The notes: generated by a model from the letters alone, not told the origin. Shown: positions 29,820-38,747, numbered from the stretch's first letter. The stretch: DNA of 64,000 nt from Flavobacterium sediminis (GCF_003148385.1 NZ_CP029463.1:992001-1056000); one strand, 5' to 3'. Program-made: numbers and translations.

Positions 29820-30410
29820 ATGTTTACAGGAATTATAGAAACACTCGGAACAGTAGAAGATATTCAAAAAGAGCAAGATAACCTCCATATTACAATCAAC
29901 TCCACCATTACTAACGAATTAAAGATAGACCAAAGTGTAGCTCATAACGGCATTTGCCTCACAGTTGTAGCAATAGACGAAAACAACTACACTGTCACTG
30001 CAATTAAAGAAACCATCGACAAAACCAACATAGGATTGTGGCAAAAAGGAGACTTAATCAACTTAGAAAGAGCCATGAAATTAGGAGACCGCTTAGACGG
30101 ACATATTGTTCAAGGCCATGTTGACCAAACAGGAACTTGCATAAATATTCAGGAAACAAACGGAAGCTGGCTTTTCACCTTTGAATATAATGACAAGCTC
30201 AACAACATTACAATAGAAAAAGGGTCAATTACCATAAACGGAACCAGTCTAACAGTAGTCAACTCCAAAAGAAATGAATTCAGCGTAGCCATTATACCTT
30301 ACACGTATGAGCACACTAATTTCAAAACATTTAAAAAAGGAACAGAAGTCAATTTAGAATTTGATGTTTTAGGCAAATATGTAAAACGAATCCATGAATT
30401 AAATCAGTAG
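29820..30410 (+). CDS. ribE: Riboflavin synthase alpha chain
   Basis: Dismutates two 6,7-dimethyl-8-ribityllumazine to riboflavin. It is 196 aa from the ATG at 29,820, giving the canonical MFTGIIETLG start. Two lumazine-binding barrels are present; the second repeat carries GDRLDGHIVQGHVDQTG and ITINGTSLTVV. A -7-like TATTTTTG lies at 29,782-29,789. A strong terminator follows. Confidence 0.96.
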   Translation: MFTGIIETLGTVEDIQKEQDNLHITINSTITNELKIDQSVAHNGICLTVVAIDENNYTVTAIKETIDKTNIGLWQKGDLINLERAMKLGDRLDGHIVQGHVDQTGTCINIQETNGSWLFTFEYNDKLNNITIEKGSITINGTSLTVVNSKRNEFSVAIIPYTYEHTNFKTFKKGTEVNLEFDVLGKYVKRIHELNQ

Positions 30411-30420
30411 TAACAATAAC

Positions 30421-30454
30421 AAAAAAAGCTCTTTTTTAAAAAGAGCTTTTTTTT
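30421..30454. terminator. Terminator after ribE
   Basis: Stem AAAAAAGCTCTTTTT/AAAAAGAGCTTTTTT. It also covers the stop codon of the convergent small gene. Confidence 0.8.
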
Positions 30455-30651
30455 GCTGATATATATTTTTTTGATATAAAATAGCCAAATATTAATGCCA
30501 AGAAGAACAAAAATACTAATCCCCCATCAATAGGTAAACCTGGCGGTGGTGGTGGCGTTGGTGGCGGCGGGGTCGGATCAGCTGCCAAAGCCATATCAAC
30601 ATTTAGTAATGCCACGAAAACTAAAACTATTTTTTGTACTGCTAATTTCAT
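30436..30651 (-). CDS. Small PID-CTERM-type membrane protein
   Basis: A 71-aa protein with an N-terminal signal peptide (cut near ALAAD), a short polyproline stretch (PTPPPPTPPPPPG) and the tail motif LPIDGGLVFLFFLALIFGYF, then basic residues. The PIDxG plus hydrophobic helix plus Lys tail arrangement matches the PID-CTERM sorting tail annotated in flavobacteria. Function and processing are unknown. It is the last core gene before the genomic island. Confidence 0.65.
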   Translation of the reverse strand: MKLAVQKIVLVFVALLNVDMALAADPTPPPPTPPPPPGLPIDGGLVFLFFLALIFGYFISKKYISAKKSSF

Positions 30652-30837
30652 AGGCCTAAAGTATAAATTTTTATTCTTTAATGGAAGAAAATGGGTTTTC
30701 TTAATTATTTATTAACGATTTGCAAACAAAGTCGTTAAAACATTGCTTTTGAAAACACGAAAATAAAAATATTTTTATATTAATCAATGATTTTTAAAAA
30801 AAAACTTAAAAAAATCTTAATTTCTTCCTCATCAGCT

Positions 30838-30866
30838 AAAAAAAATAGTCTTTTACCGACTATTTC
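30838..30866 (-). terminator. Displaced tRNA terminator outside the island
   Basis: On the minus strand, stem AAATAGTC/GACTATTT with a 7-nt loop is followed by T8. It lies just outside the left att repeat, where the terminator of the tRNA would sit in an empty chromosome. Confidence 0.6.
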
Positions 30867-30875
30867 TTTCAACTT

Positions 30876-30918
30876 GTGGTCCCACCTGGGCTCGAACCAG
30901 GGACCACCTGATTATGAG
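30876..30918 (-). repeat. Left attachment repeat (tRNA 3' fragment)
   Basis: 43 bp identical to the 3' half of the tRNA at 50,098-50,171, from the anticodon loop to the discriminator end. After it the sequence diverges from the tRNA. Confidence 0.92.
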
Positions 30919-31032
30919 ACTGTAACAAATGTCTTACAGATTATTGCTTTTCTTTGTAAATGTTTGAAAACAAATGATTTACTAATATTAATAGTTTCTT
31001 TTGTTTTCAGATTTTTACTCTTTTCAGCAAAA

Positions 31033-31054
31033 ATGTTTGACCTATGTTTGACCT
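31033..31054 (+). repeat. Left TTTGACCT arm-site candidate
   Basis: A 22-bp site containing TTTGACCTATGTTTGACCT, an 11-bp tandem motif. An identical copy in the same orientation is at 50,028-50,049, just inside the other island end. Confidence 0.7.
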
Positions 31055-31128
31055 CAAATTCAATTGGTCTTTTTCAGAACCTTTTCATTCGAGGTGCAAA
31101 TATATTCTAAATATCTATTTTACAAAAC

Positions 31129-31410
31129 TTATTCTTTAAATTTTGTTATAATTTTTAAAACCATCTCCTTTTTAAAATTTCGCTTTGTTTTAATTTTAAT
31201 TAAATTCTCCTTATTATCAAATACACAAAAAGCACTTAAAATATCACAATTATAAAAGAGATAAATCTGATATTTTCTAATCTTTCTATATCTATATAAT
31301 TCATAAGCAAAATTGTTTTCAGCTAAAAAGCAACCTAAAGGATTTAAATCAAACTCATGTAACTCATATTCTTCTCCTAATCTGAACAAAGGAATTGATA
31401 GTTTTACCAT
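31129..31410 (-). CDS. Hypothetical island protein
   Basis: About 93 aa from the ATG at 31,410; an ATG at 31,416 is also possible. A longer reading from 31,455 would translate the terminator hairpin at 31,415-31,440 and is rejected. It is basic and rich in Lys, Phe and Tyr (LYRYRKIRKYQIYLFYNC), with no recognised domain. It may be a small cytoplasmic protein or not expressed. Confidence 0.4.
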   Translation of the reverse strand: MVKLSIPLFRLGEEYELHEFDLNPLGCFLAENNFAYELYRYRKIRKYQIYLFYNCDILSAFCVFDNKENLIKIKTKRNFKKEMVLKIITKFKE

Positions 31411-31414
31411 AAGC

Positions 31415-31440
31415 ATAAAAAAACCACCTAAAAGGTGGTA
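31415..31440 (-). terminator. Terminator after the TPR gene (minus strand)
   Basis: Stem CCACCTTTT/AAAAGGTGG-type hairpin (CCACCT/AGGTGG core) followed by a T-run on the minus strand, directly after the stop at 31,443. Confidence 0.65.
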
Positions 31441-31442
31441 GA

Positions 31443-32156
31443 TTAATTTGTACAATATTTTTCAAATATGGGATTGACTTCTTGATTACCCAAACTCTCT
31501 GCGATAATCAATTTCAAACAACCTTTGTCTTTTTCTCCTGTATTCAACATACATAAACCGCCATATAAATAAGCTTCGCTATTTTCATGATTATATGAAA
31601 GTGCTAAATCAACGTCTTCATAAGCTGCCTTAAATTGATTAATTTTTATTTTAGCAAATGCTCTTAGACAATAAGCTCTACTTATCTCTGCTGGTTTATT
31701 TAACTTCAAAAATATTTGTAATCCATAATTAGCTTTGGAATCATTATAATTATTGATTATTGTATTTAGGTCTTCAATTGCACTGTCAAAATGATTTAAT
31801 TGGCATTTTAACAACGCTCTTTCCTGAAGAGCTTGATTCCAATAATACTCTTTTGTATTCATTGAACTAATTGATAGGTTATAATATTCTAATGCTTCAG
31901 CATATCTATTAGTTTTAAACAAAGTAAAACCTTTGAAATAATACAATTTGGAGTTAGTTAACGGATAGTTTAAATTTTGGTTTTCTTTTGAAAAGCTTTT
32001 GCTTTTAATCGCCAAATCAAAATTATTTAAAGCATTAACATAATCTCTCTTTGATAAAAATTCTTCTCCTAAATCAAAATAATAATTCTTTGTTTGATTT
32101 TGAGAGTTTGCAATTAAAGAATAGCATAGAGCTAAAACGAATATAATTTTTTTCAT
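31443..32156 (-). CDS. Secreted TPR-repeat protein
   Basis: A 237-aa protein with a signal peptide (ends ...LIANSQ) and about five tetratricopeptide repeats. Examples are YFDLGEEFLSKRDYVNALNN, FKTNRYAEALEYYNLSI and YCLRAFAKIKINQFKAAYED. The C-terminal GEKDKGCLKL segment with spaced cysteines resembles periplasmic TPR proteins of Bacteroidota. No catalytic motif. Its role in the island is unknown. Confidence 0.75.
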   Translation of the reverse strand: MKKIIFVLALCYSLIANSQNQTKNYYFDLGEEFLSKRDYVNALNNFDLAIKSKSFSKENQNLNYPLTNSKLYYFKGFTLFKTNRYAEALEYYNLSISSMNTKEYYWNQALQERALLKCQLNHFDSAIEDLNTIINNYNDSKANYGLQIFLKLNKPAEISRAYCLRAFAKIKINQFKAAYEDVDLALSYNHENSEAYLYGGLCMLNTGEKDKGCLKLIIAESLGNQEVNPIFEKYCTN

Positions 32157-32168
32157 GTTGTTTTGTAT

Positions 32169-32480
32169 TTAATTTAAAAGTGATTTAATCCATTCTGTAA
32201 TAAAAAGTATAATGTGCATTCCAACAAAGAGAGCAAATGATGTAAATATTGAAATGCTTAAAATTGACAAATACCCTAACCCTTTCTGAGAATCTTCTTT
32301 GTCAACTTTTTTATAGGAGTTAATTATTAGTAAAGCAATAAACATGAGTAGAAAGAAAATAATGAAATTCTTTTCGTCTGCAATTAAATGTCTTAGCTCT
32401 TTTGTGTAAATAAAGCATGAGATGAATAAGACAACTATAACAGCAATTACAGTTAATAATAAAACTTCAATTCTTTTCAT
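32169..32480 (-). CDS. Small three-helix membrane protein
   Basis: A 103-aa protein with three hydrophobic helices (VLLLTVIAVIVVLFISCFIY; FIIFFLLMFIALLIINSY; YLSILSISIFTSFALFVGMHIILFI). No family recognised. It is 12 bp upstream of the TPR gene on the same strand, so they are probably co-transcribed. It is divergent from the XRE regulator. Confidence 0.6.
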   Translation of the reverse strand: MKRIEVLLLTVIAVIVVLFISCFIYTKELRHLIADEKNFIIFFLLMFIALLIINSYKKVDKEDSQKGLGYLSILSISIFTSFALFVGMHIILFITEWIKSLLN

Positions 32481-32572
32481 TTAATCTTTAAATAAATTTC
32501 AGTTGTACTTTATGATAACCAACTAAGCAAATTTATAACAAATTTTGACTTGTCGTAAAATACAACTCTGAT

Positions 32573-32794
32573 TTGTCTAAAATTGAAAATAATACACTTA
32601 AGAAAATTGGTAAAAGAATCCAAGAACTGAGGGAATTGCAAAATTTATCTCAACAGGATTTTGCTGCTAAAATCAATTATGACAAAAGTAACATGAGCAG
32701 ATTGGAAGCTGGAAAAACCAATATGACGGTTACAACACTTGAAAAAATTTCCAAAGCTTTGAATGTAGAACTTGTAGAATTATTCAAATTCTAA
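32573..32794 (+). CDS. XRE-family helix-turn-helix regulator
   Basis: A 73-aa single-domain Cro/C1-type DNA-binding protein: IGKRIQELRELQNLSQQDFAA, then DKSNMSRLEAGKTNMTVTTL. The start is TTG at 32,573; no suitable in-frame ATG exists. It probably controls the divergent promoter or the island. The 92-bp gap to the divergent gene (32,480) likely holds its operator. Confidence 0.85.
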   Translation: MSKIENNTLKKIGKRIQELRELQNLSQQDFAAKINYDKSNMSRLEAGKTNMTVTTLEKISKALNVELVELFKF

Positions 32795-33363
32795 AAAGGA
32801 ACATCTTCTCTATTAATCTGATTATTGTTTTTTTCTACATTTTCAGGATTAATAGATTCAGTATTATAAGTATTTCCATCTTCTATTACAGTATCATACA
32901 AAAGGTAGTAACTTAAATTTTCGCTATTTATATAGGACTCCTCAATAAGGAAATTTACCCAATGTGTAAAATGTATATGATTAGGATTCTTCATGTCCTT
33001 TTTCATTAATTCATCATTGTATTCGATGTAACAAATTTTAGCACGATTACAAGCTGATAATTGATTTTCACATTTACATTTTACTGCTGGTAAACCAGCA
33101 ATTTCAGGAAACAATACTGCTAAATTGTTATACGCAATGATTAAGGGATTGGTTTGTATTGCTTCCCAATCCCATTTATCTTTGAATTTTATAAGTATTT
33201 CTTCATTCCAATTTACATACTGGTTCTTTGAAAGTATTTTAAAATCAATATTACTTTCATAATCCTGCATGTCTTCAAATGTAAAAGGGAAGAAAGTAAA
33301 AAGTACTTCTCTTAAAATTTGGTTTTGGTATTCTAAAGGATATTCATTTAAACTCTTCTCCAC
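32791..33363 (-). CDS. Hypothetical protein ending in an SSB-like acidic tip
   Basis: A 190-aa protein with no recognised domain. It has a CKCENQLSACNRAKICYIEY cysteine cluster (about residues 99-118) and a Trp-rich N-terminal half. The last residues, NREDVPF, resemble the DD(L/I)PF tip of SSB proteins (the host SSB here ends NDDLPF), which is a docking peptide for replication and repair partners. It is convergent with the XRE gene, with a 4-nt overlap. Function unknown. Confidence 0.55.
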   Translation of the reverse strand: MEKSLNEYPLEYQNQILREVLFTFFPFTFEDMQDYESNIDFKILSKNQYVNWNEEILIKFKDKWDWEAIQTNPLIIAYNNLAVLFPEIAGLPAVKCKCENQLSACNRAKICYIEYNDELMKKDMKNPNHIHFTHWVNFLIEESYINSENLSYYLLYDTVIEDGNTYNTESINPENVEKNNNQINREDVPF

Positions 33364-33488
33364 AATCTTAAAGTTGTCATAAAAGATAAAATTAAGAAAA
33401 AGCTATTTATAATAATCTTAAATTTTTTACACATTTCAATTTACTATCATAAAGATGGATTTTTGAATACGTTCACATTTACATGAAC

Positions 33489-33929
33489 TTAAAATAATCC
33501 TTCATTAGCCATACTCAAAAAGTTGTTTTTGGTAATAATGATATGGTCTAAAAGTGTGATTTCTAATAAATTTCCAGCTTCTTTAATTTTCTTAGTAATT
33601 TTAATATCCTGTTCGCTTGCTTTTAGTGTTCCACTTGGATGATTATGTGCAACAATTATTGAAGTCGCATTACACTTTAAAGCTACAGCAAAAAGTAATT
33701 TTAAATCGACTACAGTTCCAGCAGAACCACCTTTTGAAAGAGGATAAATCCCTAATACGTTATTTGCTCTATTTAATAATAGAACTTTGAATTCTTCTTG
33801 AAGTTCTATTGTATTTTGCGACCATGAATTGTATAACAAATCAAAGGCTGACTTTCCACAAGCTACTTTTGGTCTTACTCTGCTATTGGTTGAATAGCTA
33901 ACCTGAATTTCGGCAACATTATTTTCCAT
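33489..33929 (-). CDS. RadC-family JAB-domain protein
   Basis: A 146-aa protein with only the C-terminal JAB/MPN part of RadC. The JAMM metal site is present: VAHNHPSGTLKASEQD, with an upstream glutamate in the LQEEFKVLLLNRAN strand. LLDHIIITKNNFLSMANEGLF is the usual ending. These short RadC proteins are common on Bacteroidota mobile elements. Their biochemical role is unclear, and a DNA-repair role is not established. Confidence 0.9.
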   Translation of the reverse strand: MENNVAEIQVSYSTNSRVRPKVACGKSAFDLLYNSWSQNTIELQEEFKVLLLNRANNVLGIYPLSKGGSAGTVVDLKLLFAVALKCNATSIIVAHNHPSGTLKASEQDIKITKKIKEAGNLLEITLLDHIIITKNNFLSMANEGLF

Positions 33930-34019
33930 GATTAAAAAAATAAAAGAGTGTCTGAAATTTATAATCTTCTCTTATTGAGTTTGTATAAATTTCAGACACA
34001 AGGTTAATACTGCAATTTG

Positions 34020-34439
34020 TTAAGCATGTTCTAAAACACCATTTTTGGAAAAGGTATGTTCTTCATCAATTCCTTGAATGAAATCATCTACTTTAGTAGC
34101 ACTTTTCTCAACATGTGATGTAATAGCGTTTTCTTGTTGCTGGTTTTCTTCAACATACTCAAATCTGTGAGCCAATGTGATAACTTCACCAGTATCTTTG
34201 ATAACATACTCATAAGGCTCACAAGTAACTTTCTCTACTTTACCAGGCAATTCAGAACCAATTAAAGCTTGACAAGTCATTTCATCAAATGTACTTGCAA
34301 TGTTTGCCTTTCTTGCAGTTACATAATGTTTCCCAGTAGCTTTGGATTTTACTAATTCAATTCCACCTTGAATCTCTAACACGAAGAAATCTTTTCCCTC
34401 CTCCGTTGTTCTTTTTTGATAGTTTACAATTCTTACCAT
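34020..34439 (-). CDS. Conserved-type island protein of unknown function
   Basis: 139 aa from the ATG at 34,439 (MVRIVNYQKRTTEEGKDFFV). The ATG at 34,514 would add a hydrophobic leader without support. It is a small beta-rich domain with FVLEIQGGIELVKSKATGKHY and KVEKVTCEPYEYVIKDTGEV, then an acidic low-complexity tail. Similar small proteins sit near RadC genes in Bacteroidota elements (recollection, not searched). Function unknown. Confidence 0.55.
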   Translation of the reverse strand: MVRIVNYQKRTTEEGKDFFVLEIQGGIELVKSKATGKHYVTARKANIASTFDEMTCQALIGSELPGKVEKVTCEPYEYVIKDTGEVITLAHRFEYVEENQQQENAITSHVEKSATKVDDFIQGIDEEHTFSKNGVLEHA

Positions 34440-34739
34440 TTCTTTAGTTTTTTGAGTTAAACATAAAATTTGTAACAACCTTTGATAAACCAGCAGAAGG
34501 ATAAAAACATTCACTACAAATGAATATCATTAATCCTGCTGGTAAATTTTGGATTGCTCCTAATGGGTGGGGGTATTTCGATGAGCTTTAGATAGGTGGG
34601 GGTAGTTTGTGAGGGTGTCTCAAAAATGCCTATTTTTTGTGTTGATTTTTTTTAAAAAATATAAAAATTCAAATATCTTATTAATTTAGTACTCAATAAG
34701 CAAGTAGTTCTTTTTTAGAAATTTATAAATTAATAATAT
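34440..34739. other. Upstream region of the defence operon with G-rich repeats
   Basis: 300 bp without a convincing gene. It contains an imperfect inverted repeat (ACCAGCAGAAGGAT at 34,489-34,502 against ATCCTGCTGGT at 34,533-34,543) and a G-rich stretch (34,565-34,615) with two copies of GGTGGGGGTA. It ends in an AT-rich promoter-like region with TAATTTAG at 34,682-34,689. No perfect TAnnTTTG box was found. Confidence 0.5.
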
Positions 34740-37700
34740 ATGAGTGCTATTTCAGCATTAAAAGGTTACCGTACACAATTTTTATATTCATTATACAGAA
34801 TATTAAGCAATCATAATGAGGAATATATTTTCAAAGTAGAAGGTAAATATGAAGACCTCGATATTTTAGACTCATCTTATAAATATATAGAAACTATACA
34901 GATTAAAAATAAAGGAGAAACACTAAGTTTTTCTGATATGTTCTCAAAAAAAGATTCATTTTTTAAAAGAGCTGAAGAATTAGTCTTGCAAGACCCTGAT
35001 GTAATTGTAAAAATAGTGTCTTTTAATAAAATAAGCGATGATTTAACAGACAAAGAAAAATTAAATAAAAAACTTCAAAAGAAAGGGTTTAAAAAAATAA
35101 ATATTGACAAAACTTTGACCAGCTATTGTAGTCCTGAAATAGTCGATGAAGAAACTCTTGTAAATAAGATAATTAGCATTATTAAGTCTTATAACATCTT
35201 CACTAATCCTGAAATAGCTTTGGAATTATTGCTATTCTGGATTTATAAATCAGGTGAGAATCAGAAAGAAATAAGAACTAAAAATTTATTTGAAGATTTA
35301 AATAAAATTGGAAAGTTTTTAAGTGAACAAAGCTCATTTAATAATCAATTCGGAAATTCAATTATTCCTTTAAGTATCAAAAGCCTAAAAAATGAAGATA
35401 CAAATCTTTTACATAAAGGATTTTATTATGGTGTTTCTGCAAAATTTGAGCATATTCTTGCTAACCTTGATGTAGTAAGAAATGAAAAACTTGAAATTAT
35501 AAATTCCTCACTAAAGAAAACTAATATTTTCTTTATTCATGGAGCATCAGGACAAGGAAAAAGCACATTAGCATACCGTTATCTACACAATTATGTAGAC
35601 AGTAACACAGCCTATGAATTAAAACTTTCTGACAGATTAGGGGAAGTTTTTGAAACTATAAACTGTTTAGATTCTCTTTCAAAAGGGTTAAAATTCCCAA
35701 TAACCCTGTACATAGATGTATCTCCCGAAAATAATTACTGGAATGAGGTTTTAAAGGAGCTTTCTACAAAATCTAATCTCAATTTTTTAATTACAATTCG
35801 ACAAGAAGATTGGAATAGAACCAGTTTAGGTGTTGATTTTGATTTTGATGATTTAGAATTAACATTTGATAAAAAAGAAGCTGAAATAATTTATAAATCT
35901 TTATCAGAATATAAATTAGACCTTAAGTTTACTGATTTTGAAGAATCTTGGCTTCAACATGGGGAAAGAGGGATGTTGTTAGAATATGTCTATCTTCTTA
36001 ATCAAGGTGACAAGCTTAAAGTAAGATTACAAAATCAAGTTAGAAGACTTGAAAAAGAAAACAGAATAGATGAACTTGAAATTTTACGATTTGTATGTCT
36101 ATGTGATTCTTATAGCTCAAAGATTAATTATGTTGCTCTGATTACAAGTTTAAATATAAATATTGGAATATCTAACTCTTTTGTTGATTTACTTGAAAAT
36201 GAATATTTATTAAAATTTAATGAAAATAAAAAATACTTAACAGGTTTACACCCTATACGTTCAAAATTATTATGTGAGATATTATTTTCAGAAAATGATT
36301 ATATTGATATTAACCATTATATAGATAAATCTCTTTCCCTTATTGACGAAAAAGACCTGCAAATATTTTTACTTAATAGTTTTGATAATGGTTATAGTGT
36401 TGAAACTTTAAATATACAATTAACTAATATTCAATTAAATTCTTTTACAGGACTAAACAATGTCTTTAATGCTCTCTTATGGAAAGGTATTTATGATTTT
36501 ATATTCATTAAAAACAAAGTTGTCTTTGATACTCTTTATAACAATTACAGAGGCTTATGGAATTTTATTATTCCATATGATTATTCTGAGGTTACAAGTG
36601 GAGCACTTCATGATTTATTTAAAGAATATATACCGAAAGAAGTCAATGAAAATATAGAAAAAATACAATCTCAATTTACCCCCAAAGAAGATGTATATGA
36701 ATATGTGAAAATTTGGTTAGAAAATAAAAAAAGTTTTAACTCTGAATGTTTTTTGGATACAGATTTAAGTTCTTTAGGTAGGTTTTTATTCTGGATTAGT
36801 CATTTAAAATTAAATGATAAAGTAAAAGTTAACTTGAATAAAGACAATATAATCAAGTTAATACAAGCCAATAACACATCATTAGGAAATATTTCAGAAC
36901 TTATTTTGGGTTTAGAATATTATAAATCATATGATAAATTACTTTTAGATATAAAAACTTATGCAATATCAAATCTCAGAAGCAGATATAACATTATTAA
37001 CTTAGATATTCAAGAACATATTGAATGTGTTTATTTTTATAATCCTGTTGATTTTGAAGACAACTCTAATTCAGGAAACAATTTTTTTAATGACAGAACA
37101 ATGGAAATAATAGACCTCTTGAGAAATGTTTTTCCATTTAAAGAGAAGTATAATATAGTTGGAATAGGCAAAAACTTTTTTGGAATCAATATGCCTTATG
37201 ATCCTTCTGAAAAAAGCATTGAAAATAAAAATTTACCAATACCCTATCTTGTTCAAATTAATGTCCTAATTAATAATTTGTACTTATACCAATACAGATA
37301 TGAGAGTTGGTCAAAGTATATTGAAGCAATACAAGCTAAGAGGAATAAATATAACGAACTAAGCTCTAAATTAATTAACTCTTTTTCAGATTATTTTCGA
37401 ACTAATAATTTTAAGTTTTTCATAGATATCATCTCTGAAATAGAGTTAGAGATTAAGAAAATAAAAACGATTCCTTTACCTAAAAACATATCCGATAATT
37501 GGGGGTATATATCAGAGGGGAAATCAAGAAATACTATAACTGAAAATCAAGAATCTCATGAAGATAAACAAATCAAATCAATCTCTTTAATAAAGTACGA
37601 ATCTTTCAGAAAAGCCCAAAGGGATTATTTCTCTTCAATTGAGAATTTTTTAAATCAAATTGGGCAAAATATTTTGTCATTATATAAAATAAGAACAGAA

Positions 37701-38747
37701 ATAGACAGTATTGATGATTATCATTCAGGAGCTATTACCAGCAATATAAAAAATGCATTAATTAATCATAGTTTATATATAACAATTTTTGAGAAACATT
37801 TTAATAAATTTTTCAATAAGTCAGATTTAGACAGAATGAATAAATCTGAAGAAGATAATCTTATAACTATGTTTTATTGTTGGAAACAAATTTTAAATCA
37901 AAAAGGGAATATCAACAATAAAGTTCGTAAAAATGCAATTGCAATGTTTTCTGAAACTAAAGAAAATCTAACAAAAAAAATAAAAAAAGAAAGACAAAAA
38001 ATATTTGAAGATTTTGGTTTATCATATACAATTGAGATAAATAATTCAAAAAGTAAGCTTGGAAAAACACTGTTATTAACATGTGATGTTAATTCTCAAA
38101 CATATTTGACATCACTTATAGTTGCACGTATATTTATCCAAAACTCCATTAACTCAGACTATTTTAGTTTTAAAAGAATAATTATTGAATCAAATATTGA
38201 TTCAGTAATTTATATTCCTCTCTTTGAAGGGAAAGCATTAAACAAAAGAGCAGTAGAAATATCACTACATAATCTTGATAATGATATTGATGAAGATAAT
38301 ATTTTTATGTATTTCAATACTTTTTCCAAAATTGAAAATAATATTATTTCACATTTAGACTTATCTTTTTGGAATGAAATTATCTGGGAAATTCAGGATT
38401 ATGAAAATATCATGGGAGAAATTTCTAACATGAAGGAACTAACAAACCAAGTTTTATCTATAGCCAAAGAAATAAAAGATTCTTTTGGAGAATCTATTTT
38501 TTTAAGATATAAAGGAGTTATTGATAATTTTCTGAATGAAGGGATAAAAAAATCTCAGAAAAGCCTAAATAGAATTGAAGAGCACTTAGACATAAAACTA
38601 TCTAATGAAATCAAAAATCTATTTAATAGGTATTCGTTTGACAATAATGATGTTAATCAATTAGAGATGTTGCAACAACATCTGACTGAAAATTATTATT
38701 TTTTCTGTGAAACCATGATATATAAACAAATTGAAAATGAATTATAG
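34740..38747 (+). CDS. Cap4/DUF4297-like nuclease fused to a STAND-type NTPase
   Basis: A 1335-aa putative anti-phage sensor-effector. Residues 1-110 look like a PD-(D/E)xK dsDNA nuclease of the DUF4297/Cap4 kind: GYRTQFLYSLYRIL, then E34, the acidic YEDLDIL (D39, D41) and ETIQIKNK with Gln54 and Lys56. A P-loop NTPase follows, with Walker A HGASGQGKST (Lys274), Walker B TLYIDVS (Asp326) and a sensor-like LITIRQEDWNR. The remaining roughly 850 residues are helical, rich in Lys, Asn and Ile, and unassigned; in STAND proteins this part senses the trigger. It is first in a three-gene operon with a CHAT protease and an ADP-ribosyltransferase. Domain names rest on motifs read by eye. Confidence 0.8.
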   Translation: MSAISALKGYRTQFLYSLYRILSNHNEEYIFKVEGKYEDLDILDSSYKYIETIQIKNKGETLSFSDMFSKKDSFFKRAEELVLQDPDVIVKIVSFNKISDDLTDKEKLNKKLQKKGFKKINIDKTLTSYCSPEIVDEETLVNKIISIIKSYNIFTNPEIALELLLFWIYKSGENQKEIRTKNLFEDLNKIGKFLSEQSSFNNQFGNSIIPLSIKSLKNEDTNLLHKGFYYGVSAKFEHILANLDVVRNEKLEIINSSLKKTNIFFIHGASGQGKSTLAYRYLHNYVDSNTAYELKLSDRLGEVFETINCLDSLSKGLKFPITLYIDVSPENNYWNEVLKELSTKSNLNFLITIRQEDWNRTSLGVDFDFDDLELTFDKKEAEIIYKSLSEYKLDLKFTDFEESWLQHGERGMLLEYVYLLNQGDKLKVRLQNQVRRLEKENRIDELEILRFVCLCDSYSSKINYVALITSLNINIGISNSFVDLLENEYLLKFNENKKYLTGLHPIRSKLLCEILFSENDYIDINHYIDKSLSLIDEKDLQIFLLNSFDNGYSVETLNIQLTNIQLNSFTGLNNVFNALLWKGIYDFIFIKNKVVFDTLYNNYRGLWNFIIPYDYSEVTSGALHDLFKEYIPKEVNENIEKIQSQFTPKEDVYEYVKIWLENKKSFNSECFLDTDLSSLGRFLFWISHLKLNDKVKVNLNKDNIIKLIQANNTSLGNISELILGLEYYKSYDKLLLDIKTYAISNLRSRYNIINLDIQEHIECVYFYNPVDFEDNSNSGNNFFNDRTMEIIDLLRNVFPFKEKYNIVGIGKNFFGINMPYDPSEKSIENKNLPIPYLVQINVLINNLYLYQYRYESWSKYIEAIQAKRNKYNELSSKLINSFSDYFRTNNFKFFIDIISEIELEIKKIKTIPLPKNISDNWGYISEGKSRNTITENQESHEDKQIKSISLIKYESFRKAQRDYFSSIENFLNQIGQNILSLYKIRTEIDSIDDYHSGAITSNIKNALINHSLYITIFEKHFNKFFNKSDLDRMNKSEEDNLITMFYCWKQILNQKGNINNKVRKNAIAMFSETKENLTKKIKKERQKIFEDFGLSYTIEINNSKSKLGKTLLLTCDVNSQTYLTSLIVARIFIQNSINSDYFSFKRIIIESNIDSVIYIPLFEGKALNKRAVEISLHNLDNDIDEDNIFMYFNTFSKIENNIISHLDLSFWNEIIWEIQDYENIMGEISNMKELTNQVLSIAKEIKDSFGESIFLRYKGVIDNFLNEGIKKSQKSLNRIEEHLDIKLSNEIKNLFNRYSFDNNDVNQLEMLQQHLTENYYFFCETMIYKQIENEL

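Larger units (their letters stand above)
30652..31128. other. Gene-free left junction of the genomic island
   Basis: No convincing gene. It holds the upstream region of the small minus-strand gene, a minus-strand hairpin terminator (30,838-30,866), the left attachment repeat (30,876-30,918) and a TTTGACCT direct-repeat site (31,033-31,054). A possible 107-aa reading frame runs straight through the tRNA fragment and is not considered coding. Confidence 0.7.

Noticed and set aside
30876..30918. Second tRNA gene
   Set aside because: Only the 3' half is present. The 5' half, including the D-arm and 5' acceptor strand, is missing; it is the att repeat.
30787..31110. 107-aa plus-strand reading frame at the left island end
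   Set aside because: It translates through the tRNA-derived att repeat and low-complexity AT-rich DNA, with no domain or neighbour support.
34565..34615. oriT of a conjugative element
   Set aside because: G-rich repeats are present, but no relaxase, coupling protein or T4SS gene is in the island, so a transfer origin is not supported; kept only as an unexplained repeat.
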